A stretch of 64,000 nt of DNA, taken from NCBI GenBank assembly GCA_963576725.1, contig OY755240.1:34507163-34571162 (forward strand), read 5' to 3'. Below the pieces are notes generated by a model that worked only from the letters and a program-made list of their open reading frames with translations, did not search any database and was not told where the DNA came from. The position numbers were made by a program, and so were the translations under genes. Below, in pieces: positions 1-10,879 of this stretch. Source of the stretch: Azorinus chamasolen (taxonomy: Eukaryota > Mollusca > Bivalvia > Cardiida > Solecurtidae). The number at the start of each line of letters is the position of its first letter. The stretch's first letter is position 1.

Positions 1-875
1 CGAACTGTCTGATAGAACAGAGCCACTTACTTGACAAAATGATATCATACCAGACGTCAGTGATATATGTTCAACTATCAAGCGCTTCTATCACCATACA
101 CTATCACAGAGCAATATATTAACCAATGGAAGTACACGCAGCATTTGTTCGCTGCTGTAAACCAGCCTAGCAGCGAATCAGTCTCGTGACATCATTGGCC
201 ACAAAGTCGTGAAACACTATTGGATATGCAAATAGAATATGCTATATAGAAGACAACATACACTGCCATCATTTAGCCACAAAGTCGTGAAACACTATTG
301 AATACTCAAATAAAGAAGACTACAATCGTTAGTCCTCCTTTAAAACCTATGTTGTGTTCATTGTTTAGAATTGTATCAAGGAGAATTGTCTCAAGGAGAC
401 AATTATAAAGAGTGGTCACAACATAGGGTTTGGTGGAGAATCTTGAAAGTTACGTGTCAAATCTGGGCTATATGACAACACACAATTTTGAATTACCAGT
501 CTGCACTTAATATATTATGCAAACATTCCCAATCATCTTTGCTTATCACGGGAAGTCAAAAAGGTTACTTGTACACTGGATGGATGGTAATCAGCACGTA
601 AATTACGGTGTATCACTGAAATGTGTGATATCTGAACATATCATGTTATTGAAAAATACTGAATAGAACATATCATATATTGTAATGGCAGTTCACAAAA
701 CATTATGTATACATTTTGAAACTAGAACTATCACTAAATGTGATTAATACCCCTACTAGCACATTTGACACAGAGATGGGGCTAAATAAATAAATCTGAT
801 GTTGACCTAATATGACAATGAGCTGCCAGATGAGCTACCAGATGAGTTACACTTGACATTTATTTTAAAATTTAA
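1..875. other. AT-rich intergenic DNA, no gene seen
   Basis: No convincing reading frame, splice-bounded exon or repeat array is visible. The one internal repetition is a roughly 26 bp segment (GGCCACAAAGTCGTGAAACA core) at about 199 and 274, followed each time by similar AT-rich sequence. A small inverted repeat, AATTGTCTC/GAGACAATT, lies near 383-405. Confidence 0.6.
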
Positions 876-1060
876 AAAAGGTTCTGTTGAGGTATAACAG
901 GGTAAAGCTCCGGACCGCTAAATTTGAATTCGTTGAATTACAAAAAGGAGATAATTAAAAGTTTATAAAGGTTCTGTTGAGATATGACAGAAAAGCTCCG
1001 GGCAAAATTTCACTTATTAAAATTAAGAAAATGGAGATAATTCATGAATGAAGAATCAAA
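876..1060 (+). repeat. Two direct copies of a ~91 bp dispersed repeat
   Basis: AAAGGTTCTGTTGAG begins at about 876 and again at 967. Each copy continues through AAAGCTCCGG and ends in a GGAGATAATT block. The GGAGATAATT motif recurs in the array at 11.15 kb and is common in bivalve dispersed repeats (recalled, not searched). Confidence 0.5.
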
Positions 1061-2576
1061 TCAAAATTCCAGGTGTACAATTTCAGATGGTGTTCAATAA
1101 TGAAAATTTAGATATTCTGCAGATCAATACCTGCGTCCGTTTCGTTTGGGAGCTATTCTGTAACGGATTCAGTTACAATTAGATCTTATTTGTATGAATG
1201 TTAGTCAGTTACCGATTTAACAAATTTTCTATTTAGTTCCACAAATGTTTGGATGAAAAATCACAAGTGACCACAAAATGTTCGATATATTTGAGAAGTT
1301 CTTATGTGTGTAGCACATTGTAAATATCAGGTATCGGCGTTTGGATAGGGAGGCTACCAACTATGGATATGAGAAGCGATACTAGTGTTGTTTACATATG
1401 AGGGAAGCATCTGTATAAATGTTATGCAGAATGAGTGAGCCCCTGCTAATTCTTTAACAAAGTTGGGGTATAAGGAATTACAGACTTCACACTCATACAA
1501 TGCTTTGGGTACAATAACTGACTAATATATTTTAAACGATGTCAGATTATAAAGCCCACCATATACTATACAAAGGAGCGTGCCTTTAAGCTTAAAACTT
1601 GACTTATGGATATTCTCCATTACACATTCAAACTTAAGTTTTATTAGACCACTGCTGGAATATTCAGATTTTGTATGAGACAATTGTCCAAGCAATGACA
1701 AGTGTGAACAAAATTTCATTGGATGACCCCTATCAAGCTTGTTAATGTTATTTCGATCCGTCTTAAAACATGGCCATCATGGGGCGGGTTTCGGTTTGTT
1801 TATGTGCATTGCTTGAAACCACCGCTAACTCAATAATTGCACACAAATGCTCCTTGGGCGACGTTCTGCCAATATTGTTTGAATTATACATCTCTGTTGA
1901 AACGCTTGGGGCTTGTTGGATTACTTTGCCAGTAAAGACTAAAAATTAATCTGTCTAAACAACTTTTGCTTTTATAATTATAAACAATTACACCTTCCAT
2001 AATCGGTTAGTATATTATAGGTATGGTTTCAAAAAACTACATTCATTGTCTTAGTTGTGTTCAATAATCAATAGCCGTATTTATACTGTTAAAGGCACTA
2101 ATGGATCTCTGAATCTGCACTGACATTTGTTTTCTATTTCCGTTTGCTCCAATGATTACCAGTCTATAGTGAGCGTGGCTGAATTCTCGCCATTTATCGA
2201 TAGTAAATTATGTTTATAAAATAATCTAAGTGTACAGCTTGAATTCAATGGTTAATTGTTTGCCAGAAACCACAATACTTTAAAATATTCAGCTTTAATA
2301 GTTCGTGTAAAACATCATCTAGTTGTCATCTACTAAGAGTCTTCAAATTATTCTTTAACGAAATATTCAGGTTAGCAATATAGGACACCTCTTGTTGGAA
2401 ATCTCTCTGAAATGCTCTTGCAGATCGTCGCTAGATTGAGACTTTACTGCACATGTATAATTTTTTATCTAATAATCAACCACAGACCACCTTAATGAGG
2501 AGTTATATGATCTGGGTCTACCCTGCTTTACAATGCGTGAAAATAAGTCCCTTTGAGGTAAAGTATTAATAACATT
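1061..2576. other. AT-rich intergenic DNA, no gene seen
   Basis: Only short, stop-interrupted frames are present, with no repeat array and no hairpin of note. Nothing here resembles a coding exon with good splice sites. Confidence 0.55.
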
Positions 2577-2639
2577 TTGCCAAAACAGGTAGCGCCACAC
2601 ACGAAAGGACACCGCAACAAACACCACCAAACAAAAAAA

Positions 2640-2823
2640 GGCACAGCCACAAGACAACCCCATCAGGACGCAAAAAGGCACAGCCACAAGACAACCCCAT
2701 CAGGACGCAAAAAGGCACAGCCACAAGACAACCCCATCAGGACGCAAAAAGGCACAGCCACAAGACAACCCCATCAGGACGCAAAAAGGCACAGCCACAA
2801 GACAACCCCAACAGGACGCATAT
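2640..2823 (+). repeat. 37 bp tandem repeat, 5 copies
   Basis: The unit starts GCACAGCCACAAGACAACCC and ends GGACGCAAAAAG. Five nearly identical copies run from 2641; the last changes CATCAG to AACAG. The period is not a multiple of three, so the 106-codon frame across it (2577-2897) uses all frames of a stop-free repeat and is not evidence for a protein. Confidence 0.9.
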
Positions 2824-2957
2824 TAAGACGTGAAACAGTAAACATATTAAATAACAAAGTTAACAGTAGTGTGAAAGCAGGATTACCACACCTCTGATAA
2901 TTATTTGGTGAAATCCGTGTTTATGATTGGTTGCATTCTGTCACGTGATCGAGGGGT

Positions 2958-3035
2958 AAAACTTATACACGGTCATTAGAAAATCAATACACAGTCAGTA
3001 GAAATTCAGTACACGGTCAGTATACCAGTCAACAT
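2958..3035 (+). repeat. Short imperfect tandem repeat (~21 bp, 3-4 copies)
   Basis: ACACGGTCA(T/G)TA-type units alternate with AAATTCAGTACACGG-type units. Just upstream (about 2918-2950) is ATTGGTTGCATTCTGTCACGTGATC-like sequence holding a reverse CCAAT box and a CACGTG E-box. This could be promoter-like but has no attached exon. Confidence 0.45.
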
Positions 3036-3059
3036 TGGATGAGACTACATGATATTTCA

Positions 3060-3780
3060 ATCGTTTGTGTATTATTACATGGTGATTGACAGCCCATGCA
3101 TCAACTGTTCACCTGAAATGAAAATGAAAAAAATCAGGATCAGGTTCTCTATTCCTTTTTTAAAAAAACCCCCCAACCCCAGTCCTTCTAAGATTTTCTT
3201 ATCGTATGTGAAAGTAAGGTAATTGTTTCTAACTGATTTAGGTTTTGATACAATATGATATAAATTTAACTGCACGGAAACGTGTTCCAGATTAACAAAA
3301 TAGCAATAATTTAATTTTGTGAAACTGAGTACATGTATATATATTTTATCTTATTTAGAGTAAAGGTTTAGCAGATGCAATATTATAGTCATGTCAGCAA
3401 TAACATAAAAATTGGCAACATGTTAACAGTATACACCACCTAGAAAGCTGATACGCAATCCACACACATCCTTATTTGTATTTAAGATGAAATTAGTATA
3501 GGTATATGTATCATACATGTATCAATACTTATTTCAGTTGAAAAACAAGTAAAAATCACACCTCTTTAAGATCACAATTTTAATCAGAATGATTTCCTTT
3601 AGCCTACTTTATTATCTAGATCATTATTATCATGAAAGAGTAAAATAATATCCTTGAAATACCCCTAAATGCAACTGAGTTGTGGAATCAAGAATTACTG
3701 ATTACCCTTATCTATAGAATCCATTCAGTATTTAATTATTTATATATAAGAGGGTTAAAATTGAATGAGAAGAAGTATGT
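3060..3780. other. AT-rich intergenic DNA, no gene seen
   Basis: Homopolymer-rich AT sequence, including an A7C6 junction near 3164-3175. No exon-like segment or repeat array was recognised. A degraded A-type hairpin (CTCCTGTAGGAGC centre, TCTGATCTGGGTCTAC arm) follows at 3785-3830. Confidence 0.5.
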
Positions 3781-4088
3781 ACTCTGATCAAAGGTCTCCT
3801 GTAGGAGCTCTCTGATCTGGGTCTACAACGGTTGCTAATACCAGTACACTTGTTTCCAACCTTCTACACTATAGATAACTCTAGTAACAGTGACATTTTG
3901 AATGAATAAAGAACCTGGCAGAACATGTTTGGTGATGACGGAATTAAGTTTTAAAATTTAAAGATAACTATGAGTTAAAGTTCAATAATTCAAGAAGATC
4001 AGCTGTGGAATGACATTACAAAATTACTTAGTATCAAACGTGACCGATATACATATCCAGGATGCGTTTGATAACACAGACTGTTTAA

Positions 4089-4323
4089 CCCTTGTATTGT
4101 TCCCTCATATTATAAACGCCTTGACACTCCTATGCAAACAGAGTAGACTCAGATCAGAAAGCTCTTGTATGAGGCATCTGATTGGGGTCTACTCTGTTTG
4201 CTTATAAAATCATATTCATCAGAGTTTCTACTGATACCTGTGTACATGTGCCATTTTAAATATTCATCTAGTAAATATACATGATGTTATTATTCCTCAC
4301 ATGAATACGGAACAGGTAAAGGG
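4089..4323 (+). mobile_element. A-type TTAA MITE, complete
   Basis: TTAA at 4085-4088 is followed by CCCTTG; AGGTAAAGGG precedes TTAA at 4324-4327. The internal hairpin (4134-4201) has arms GCAAACAGAGTAGA / TCTACTCTGTTTGC. The right half carries the family's AT-rich block ending in an ATGAATA..GG tip. There is no coding capacity. TTAA target and CCC tips match the piggyBac superfamily pattern (established knowledge); mobilisation by such a transposase is inference. Confidence 0.8.
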
Positions 4324-4327
4324 TTAA

Positions 4328-4480
4328 CCCTTTCCTTCAAATAAACACTTTTTCATGCCTTTGCAACTAGAGTATACCCAGATCAGATGGCTCCTGTAAA
4401 AGCTGCCTGATTAGGAACTGCTCTGTTTGCTTATGGAATTATAGATTGAATCAATATTGTCAATAAATTAAATGAACCTC
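4328..4480 (+). mobile_element. A-type MITE, 3'-truncated, sharing a TTAA with its neighbour
   Basis: It starts CCCTTTCCTTCAAATAA directly after the TTAA (4324-4327) that ends the previous element. The hairpin AGAGTATACCCAGATCAG..CTGCTCTGTTTGC is present but its arms are eroded. Similarity to the family fades by about 4480. Confidence 0.65.
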
Positions 4481-4524
4481 TCTACAGAAGCCACTAAAAG
4501 AAAGCATGTTTTCGGTTTTTAACT

Positions 4525-4660
4525 CTTTACTCCTTTCTTTGCCTAAAAGCAAACAGAGTAGACCCAGATCAGATGGCTCCATTCCCTCATATTGACGCCT
4601 TTTGACGCCTCCGCAAAAGTAACCTGTTGAAACAGGCTTTATAATCTTGCTTATAGCAAC
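4525..4660. mobile_element. Rearranged A-type MITE fragments
   Basis: One hairpin arm (GCAAACAGAGTAGACCCAGA, 4549-4568) is followed not by its partner arm but by the family's left-tip sequence (CCCTCATATTGACGCC). This gives a half palindrome joined to a second element's start. Confidence 0.55.
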
Positions 4661-4862
4661 GCCATGTAGATCTATGTACGGTATATGGCCCTGCTTATAG
4701 ATAAAACATGGCATCAGGTAGTCTCATCAATGAGCTGTAAGACAGCATGCTATTTTTGTGATGGTTGCTGTCTGCCGATATATCGTTAAACCCAAAAGTA
4801 GCTCGGTATCACCATTTAGAGTACACGCATGTGAACTAGGCATCAGGGTGAAATGTCATCTC

Positions 4863-5370
4863 TATGGAGCGGTATTTGGGTCAAAATTATAGTTCTCAGA
4901 AGCTACACGCCTTATTCTACATGCCTCATTCTATATTCTTCATTCTATATTCTTAATTCTTATCGCTAAACGCTAAATGTTTCAACTCAAATTATTACGA
5001 AACTAACTCACCAAATACTAGCTCTACTTGATCTGCCTCATTCTATATTCTTCATTCTATATTCTTAATTCTTATCGTTAAACGCTAAATGTTTCAACTC
5101 AAATTATTACGAAACTAACTCACCAAATACTAGCTCTACTTGATCTCGACCCACCAAATACTAGCTCTACTTGATCTCAGAAGCTAACCGCCTTATTCTA
5201 CATGCCTCATTCTAAATTCTTAATTCTTATCGCTAAATGTTTCAACTCAAATTATTACGAAACTTACTCACAAAATACTAGATCTCTAGCTCTACTTGAT
5301 GACAACGTTAAAGGGTATTTAGTAATTGTAGAAAATCATTGTTAATCATTGAAAGTCATTGTAAGGTAAA
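4863..5370 (+). repeat. Left terminal inverted repeat of the 4863-8227 element
   Basis: It contains internal duplications: a block from CATTCTATATTCTTCATTC to CTAGCTCTACTTGAT occurs at about 4920, 5040 and 5205. The inner end reads GACAACGTTAAA..AATGATT-type sequence, matching the reverse complement of 7796-7870. Confidence 0.75.
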
Positions 5371-5389
5371 GAATATATAGAGGATATTT

Positions 5390-5480
5390 GTTATTTTCGG
5401 TGGAAGATCGAAATTTATTTCATCGAGAGAACACCAGACGGTATATTTTCACGAGTGGCGAGGGTTATGTTGTATGACGT
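5390..5480 (+). repeat. Dispersed repeat shared with 35.48 kb
   Basis: GTGGAAGATCGAAATTTATT, a CATCGAG block, ACACCAGACGGTAT and TCACGAGTGGC occur here. They recur in reverse complement at about 35485-35590, next to a tRNA-like unit, so this is probably the tail of a tRNA-derived SINE. Confidence 0.5.
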
Positions 5481-5920
5481 CATTTTGTATATCTGACAAT
5501 AAAACAACTGTGTTGGCATTACTGCGCGTCATCTTTACGTCATTTATAAGTCATATAAGCGCGTCATAAGTCCCCCTGTCGAAATAAAGAACCCAAAGCA
5601 GATCAAGTTAGTAACGTATTGCACTGCAAACTCATACACGTTCATAAGCAATAGTAATTCAAAAACGGGGGTAAATGTACGTCTTTCTTTGTTGCCATGA
5701 CGAAGTACAACAAACTCTTATCGTTACGACGAATATGTGTCTTAAGGTGTCGAAATAAGGGCCTTTTACTCTACATATATAAACAGAGGTGTCAAACCCA
5801 GTATTTTAGCAAATAACATTTGGGCGTCTCGAGAAAGAAAACACGCTAACATTTGGTTTGTTTATATAGAATCTATGCTTTTTGTATGAATGAATTGGTG
5901 ATAACGAATGGTATCTGTAA

Positions 5921-6160
5921 CCCTTTCCCTCATATGACCGACTTTTGACTCCTGCAAACAGAGCAGACCCATATCAGACGGCTCCTATAGGAGCCGTTTG
6001 ACCTGGGTATACTCTGTTTGATTATGAAACAATGTAGATCTGATTCTAATGTTTCTACCACTTGTTCGTGATGCCATGATAAAATACATCTAGGATCTAG
6101 ATCTAGATCTAATTCATATTCTAACATTCATGATTTTTACATGAATAGATGGGGGAAAGT
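5921..6160 (+). mobile_element. A-type MITE with near-perfect hairpin
   Basis: Left tip CCCTTTCCCTCATATGACCG starts at 5921. The hairpin spans 5954-6020 with centre CGGCTCCTATAGGAGCCG. The right tip is eroded (GGGGGAAAGTGTCAA at about 6151-6165). It is nested in the 3.37 kb fold-back element. Confidence 0.7.
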
Positions 6161-6199
6161 GTCAACCTTTACCATACTATGAGTGAATCCAAGATTGAT

Positions 6200-6472
6200 T
6201 TTGCATGCAGTTTGGATCTAGATCAGACACCGGGTGGTTCAGTGCGGCATCAGTATTCAAGCTGATTGACACCCGATTGCGAATAGTGAAGAAAGAATAT
6301 AAAATGTCTGATCGGGATCTGCTCTGTTTGCTTATGAAATGGTTAGATCTGATTCTACAGTTTCTGCCATGGCTAAAAGTCCATGTGTTCACATCAGCCA
6401 TTTTAAACACTATTCTAATTGATTTTCATGACGTCATTATTTCCTATATGAATATTCAATAGGTACAGGGTT
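6200..6472 (+). mobile_element. Hybrid MITE: F/B-like left hairpin arm, A-type right half
   Basis: The left part (6208-6290) has TTTGGATCTAGATCAGACACC and GATTGACACC, as in F. From about 6300 it switches to TCTGATCGGGATCTGCTCTG and the standard A right half, ending AGGTACAGGG TTAA at 6472. It looks like recombination between two families within the hairpin. Confidence 0.5.
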
Positions 6473-6479
6473 AATCGGA

Positions 6480-6760
6480 GAGCTATCACTGGTGCTTGAT
6501 TGCCTGTACCTATACAGTTTGTGCACAGTAGCAGATCTCTACAAATAATTATAATTCTGAGTTTAAAATTAATGCAGGACGAAAGTTATAAACAGCAGCC
6601 TTCTAATCAGGATCTACCCGTCTAAACCGGACGTTAAATTCAGTATAAATATCAGTCTTGGAGACAGGTATCAGTTTAAGGCAGGGTGAAATTCATGCAG
6701 AAAGCTCCTCTAGGAGCTGTCTGCATGAGAGGGTTTACTGGACTATCAGGTAAAGGGTTA
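6480..6760 (+). mobile_element. D-type MITE, degraded
   Basis: The right tip is AGGTAAAGGGTTA at about 6748-6760. The interior holds two pieces of the D hairpin: ATGCAGGACGAAAGTTAT near 6571 and ATGCAGAAAGCTCCTCTAGG near 6695. The left tip is unclear. Confidence 0.45.
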
Positions 6761-6969
6761 ACTTCCATCTTTTAAGTCTGAATTTTCACAGTGGAACATC
6801 AGTTTTTAACTATAGTGTCCACGCAGTGTGAAAGGATTACACCTGCTAGAACTTTTTGAATAACAGACTGCATATCCTGATCAGAATGCTCCTTTAGGAG
6901 TCCTCTGATCTGGGTCGACACTGCGTGTATATGTCCAATGTAATAAGCTCGTGTGGATGTATGTATTAT

Positions 6970-7480
6970 CCCTTCCCCTCAAATAACCGCCTTTTAGGCC
7001 TGTGCAAACATAGTAGACCCATATCAGACGGCTCCTAAGGAAGCCGTCTGAACAGGGTCCAATTTGTTTGCTTATGGAAATATAACAGTGCACTGCTGAT
7101 TCTGCAGTTTCTATCCATTACCAATCAAGAGTGTGTTTTTGAACCTTTGACCCTGAAGGATGACATTGACCTTTTACCCATGGACCAGGGAGTTGAACGC
7201 GACATATCGTCTTTTTGTGGTGAACATTTGTGCCAGGTTATTTTGAAATCAATTCACAGAAAAAAGTTACAGAAGGGACGCGAAATTTGGGACGGACGGA
7301 TGGACGGACAGACAGACATGCGGATGGAAGGACAAACGGAAGGACGGACAATGCGATTACTATATGCCCGCCGTTGGGGGGGACATACAAAAATCATGTG
7401 TCCATATATCATTGTTAAAAATCAGCTAATACATATTCATGGTAGCATTATTTTTTACATGAATATTCAACAGGGAAGGA
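6970..7480 (+). mobile_element. A-type MITE split by a dispersed repeat
   Basis: It starts CCCTTCCCCTCAAATAACCG after TTAT (6966-6969). The hairpin is at about 7003-7071. The family sequence stops near 7127, resumes near 7389 (ATCATGTGTCCATAT) and ends CAGGGAAGG before TTAA 7481-7484. The interruption is the 7128-7388 repeat. Confidence 0.7.
7128..7388 (+). repeat. Bivalve-type dispersed repeat with (GGAC)n tract
   Basis: Running order: CCTTTGACCCTG, GACATTGACC, then CGGACGGATGGACGGACAG, then CCGTTGGGGGGGACAT. The order (GACC-rich head, GGAC microsatellite, G-run with ACATA) is one I recognise as abundant in bivalve genomes. It interrupts an A MITE, so it inserted later. The 116-codon frame over it is not a gene. 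Confidence 0.6.
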
Positions 7481-7597
7481 TTAAACTTCAATATTAATAA
7501 TTTGAGTTGAAGCATTTATCGTTTACCGATTTGCAATTCAGACTTTAGAAATATAGTCATGAAGCATTAAGCGTTAACAACTAACATTCCAAAAGAA

Positions 7598-7690
7598 CAA
7601 AAATGTGTCGCTGCCGTGATTTGAACCACCAACCATCAATACCAAAACTGTTAACTGCCAGCAGCTTTACCCACTCGGCCACGGCCGCAT
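7598..7690 (-). other. tRNA-like sequence (Ser/Leu-like), probably SINE head or pseudogene
   Basis: On the minus strand it begins GCGGCCGTGGCCGAGTGGGT (acceptor plus A-box) and has GGTGGTTCAAATCACG (B-box). The closing CGGCAGC pairs with GCGGCCG with one mismatch. The anticodon arm is poorly formed and the variable region irregular, so a functional tRNA is unlikely. Confidence 0.55.
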
Positions 7691-8228
7691 ATTGTCTGCT
7701 TTGGGGGAATTTGACTTATATATATAAATCTAAATTTAGACATACATGTCGAATCGAGGATGGCACCCTATTAACAAAATAAACGGTTTATATTCTGTAC
7801 ATAACAATGATTTTCAATGATTAACAATGATTTTCTACAATCTTACTAATACCGTTTAACGTTGTCATCGCGTAGTGTAGCTAGAGCTAGTATTTGGTGA
7901 GTTAGTTTCGTAATAATTTGAGTTGAAACATTTACCGTTTAGCGATAAGAATTAAGAATATAGAATGAAGAATATAGAATGAAGAATGAAGAATATAGAA
8001 TGAAGAATATAGAATGAGGCATGTAGAATAAGGCGGCTAGCTTCTGAGATTGCGAATGAAATATAAGATTTTTGAAAAACGGAAAAGACAATTAAAATAG
8101 AAGTTTAAATAGATAAATTGTATTTAACAACATCGAAATGAGTATCTAAATTAACAAATAGCACGTAGATAACAGTATTCGCTTAGTAAAATCATAACTA
8201 TAATTTTGACCCAAATACCGCTCCATAC

Positions 8229-8291
8229 ATCTCAAGTACTGAGTTGAAATCTCAAGTACTGAGTTGAAATCTCAAGTACTGAGTTGAAATC
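8229..8291 (+). repeat. 20 bp tandem repeat, 3 copies
   Basis: CTCAAGTACTGAGTTGAAAT is repeated three times directly at the right boundary of the 4863-8227 element. The first copy overlaps the element's CATCTC target duplication. Confidence 0.85.
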
Positions 8292-8326
8292 AATCTGGAG
8301 TTTTTAAAAGTGTGCGTACACATATT

Positions 8327-8412
<86 letters not shown>

Positions 8413-8535
8413 TGCGTGCGTGGCGTGCGTGGCGTGCGTGCGTGCGTGCGTGCGTGCGTACGTGCGTGCGTGCGTGCGTGCGTGCGTGCGTGTGTGTGGG
8501 TTGGGGGGGATGTGGGGGTGGGTGGGTGGGTGGGT
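8327..8535 (+). repeat. Compound microsatellite (GT)n-(GCGT)n-(GGTG)n
   Basis: About 70 bp of GT is followed by about 100 bp of GCGT variants and then GGGT runs. The Val/Cys- and His/Thr-only frames across it on both strands are artefacts. Confidence 0.97.
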
Positions 8536-8639
8536 ATACAAAGTATTCGAAAATTGAAAACGATTGATAAGTGTATTCAGCAAACTTACCTATGTTCATT
8601 CCTCATTAAAATGTGGTGCTATAATTGCAGATTTTAGCT

Positions 8640-9590
8640 GCCAATATTGACTCGACCATAGGGGTATGTACCGCTTCATGGGAGTTTATACGCTATATAA
8701 TAACAAGGGTTCCAGCTGGTAGAACGGACATCCGTGTACCACAATTACAAATATGAGTGTAACTCTTACAATTTCAATGATTAGATCTAATATAATATTT
8801 CACTGCAATGGGCGGGGTAATTAACCCCAAATACAGACGGAAACTAAATGTTTTTTCATACATTAAGATGCACATAATGGTAAACAATACATTAAAACAT
8901 GTGTTCGTGTAAATAATGTGTAAATATTGATAATGCATACTATATTTTTTCAAAGAATGTACAACACGTCACCAAAATATGGATTGGTCGGTGATTAACT
9001 GAATATTCCGTGATGACCTTCCTATAAGGTCAATTTTCTCAGCAATGCCTGATCTGAATGAATGCACCTTTCTTTCTGTATTACTACATATATTGTTGCA
9101 ATTAGTTCTAGACATGATGCTATGCAATGTTTCGTTTATCAGCCTATTTTGGGGCACGATAGAACTGGCAACATGCAAATATCCATTTATACAAATGTAT
9201 TGCAATGTGAATATTTTAGCTTATATATATAATGGCTTACAAACACACTATTTGTATGACCTTGACGAAACCACAGACTCAGAGCTATAGCGTGTCATTA
9301 GCAAATAGAGAAGAAACTGATTCGCCGCCTTCTATCATATGGGTCCAAAACGACTCCGTTTGTGGTTTGAGCAAAGGGAATTTCACACAAGCCAAATGTA
9401 TTTATACTTATTAGACATACATATATAGATATATGTGTATGTTAATTCATTTATATGTCATCTCAAAGTGTCCTTAAGAATCGTGAGTTCTCAATGGGTA
9501 ATCTGATCACCACAAGTATTGCACTTTCTGATATTTTGTTTAAGTTTGTTGTTTTGTTATCAGCCCTTTACCTTATATGCTATTAACAAT
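8640..9590. other. Intergenic DNA, no gene recognised
   Basis: Frames of 78-81 codons occur on both strands (9045-9290 +, 8969-9205 -). They overlap each other, lack splice context and have no recognisable domain. No array or terminal repeats were seen. Confidence 0.45.
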
Positions 9591-9597
9591 TAATTAA

Positions 9598-9808
9598 CCC
9601 TTCTTTGGATAAATCTACTGAATACGGAACATTTACTAGAAAAAGGGAAAAACTACAATTGTGTAGTTTATAAACCATTATGGTAAAAAGAGCATTTGCT
9701 CCATGCTCTATTTAACACAATGGTTTAGAAAGGTGACAGTTGTAGTGGCGTCAACAGGCGTCATCATGAGGGATTATGTCAAATGCGTCAGTAAGAGGGA
9801 ATGGGTTA
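9598..9808 (-). mobile_element. G-type TTAA MITE, reverse orientation
   Basis: Left tip TTAACCCTTCTTTGGATAAA; right tip GAATGGGTTAA at about 9800-9810. The interior contains AGAGCATTTGCTCCATGCTC and ACACAATGGTTT in the same order as the copies at 22.93 and 27.76 kb, with part of the hairpin missing. Confidence 0.55.
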
Positions 9809-9879
9809 ATGACGAGTCTACAACATTACTCGCAAACACTATTTTCTTTTTAATTCTAATCTCGACCAGACTGGCATTT

Positions 9880-9950
9880 ACAAACAGCTTGGTTTCACGT
9901 GAGACGTCATCGGCTAACTCGGCGTTTCATCAGGATCCATGCTGTTCACC
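9880..9950 (+). repeat. Degraded F-type hairpin
   Basis: ACAAACAGCTTGG at 9880, then GAGACG, CTAACTCGGCGTTTCATC and GGATCCATGCTGTT. The two arms still pair around the centre, but no tips are identifiable. Confidence 0.5.
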
Positions 9951-10146
9951 ACTAGGACGATCATTTCTTAAAAACATTAAGCCAGTTCTTTAATTTTTAC
10001 ATTGCAAGAAAATTTCGGTAGACAATTATTTTGATAGCATGAGAAGGTCAAGTTCTGGTGGACGTTTACCCCTATACATTGTACCTCTAGACCTGTGACC
10101 TATGCTTAAAATGAAATACAAAATTATCAATTTCTATGGAAATACC

Positions 10147-10266
10147 GTACCTCATTGGGAATATAATCCACTACAAATCCTGCACAGTACCTCATTGGGT
10201 ATATAATCCACTATAAATCCTGCACAGTACCTCATTGGGTATATAATCCACTACAAGTCCTGCACG
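10147..10266 (+). repeat. 40 bp tandem repeat, 3 copies
   Basis: CAGTACCTCATTGGGTATAT...CTGCA is repeated three times with one or two changes per copy. Confidence 0.9.
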
Positions 10267-10382
10267 TTCATCTCGTCTGACTAGTATGCTTTTCCCAGCG
10301 TACTCACTAAGTATGATAATAAAATGAGTCAGTTCTCAAGGGTGAGAAACGAGTGATTGCTGTTGCCAATATTCAATGTATG

Positions 10383-10507
10383 TATAAATTAGCTGTAACG
10401 GTTTAGATGCTGTTGGTGCATGTAATGACGGAATCAACATTTGAACTTAACCTATATCTACACCGGTCGGGTGGCAGTGTACGAACTTCCTGTGTTGCGA
10501 TTAGCGG
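10383..10507 (+). promoter_or_regulatory. Candidate promoter/5' UTR: TATAAA plus conserved ETS-site block
   Basis: TATAAA lies at 10383-10388. A block from ACACCGGTCGG (10460) through GTGTACGAACTTCCTGTGTT to GATTAGCG (about 10507) recurs in reverse complement at 14107-14152. The shared ACTTCCTG contains an ETS-type core. It ends 7 bp before an ATG that is followed by a strong donor. Calling it a promoter is inference. Confidence 0.3.
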
Positions 10508-10513
10508 CGATAA

Positions 10514-10526
10514 ATGGATCCAGCAG
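10514..10526 (+). CDS. Candidate first coding exon (4 codons + 1 nt)
   Basis: ATGGATCCAGCAG encodes M-D-P-A plus one base, in the context GCGATAAATGG. A consensus donor, GTGAGT, follows at 10527-10532. Translation-initiation context and a strong donor this close together suggest a short first exon. The phase (1) fits an acceptor at 12739-12740 that opens the 12741-12889 frame. No family is recognised. A chance ATG and donor is the alternative. Confidence 0.3.
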
Positions 10527-10879
10527 GTGAGTATTTTGTATCCGTATGTAATAGTAAACGATTTTCTCACCATGACAAGTTGTCAGACATACAATGCATG
10601 AAGCAGTGTAACGTTGCATTACATTGATTTGGTTCACGTGTCGATTGGTTTTGGTGTAAGTATCCTTTGATCACTTGTTTAAATGATTCACGTGGAGTTT
10701 TGTCCATAGTTTTAACCTAATACATGTACTTTCGAATTTGGTTTTGATCAGCGACATTGAGCTGATGTTATATGGACATTAATGAGATATATTTACTGCC
10801 TGTATAGAAATTCCATGCAGCTGTTTGTTGATTTAAAGAATAAGAGATGTTTTAAAACTTGTTGCTGTACGGCTTGTAG

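Larger units (their letters stand above)
4863..8227. mobile_element. 3.37 kb fold-back element with 6-bp target duplication
   Basis: Tips are TATGGAGCGGTATTTGGGTC (left) and its reverse complement (right), flanked by CATCTC at 4857-4862 and 8228-8233. The left arm runs to about 5370 and the right arm from about 7796. Both carry TTCATTCTATATTC-type repeats, ATCGCTAAACG, AACTCAAATTATTACGAAAC and TAGCTCTACTTGAT. The right arm has about 130 bp more near its tip (about 8057-8200). The interior has no transposase-like frame. It is filled with MITEs (5921, about 6480, 6970), a tRNA-like unit and a dispersed repeat. It is non-autonomous; the superfamily is unassigned. Confidence 0.8.

Noticed and set aside
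8252..8637. Val/Cys and His/Thr-rich frames on both strands
   Set aside because: Translation of a GT/GCGT microsatellite.
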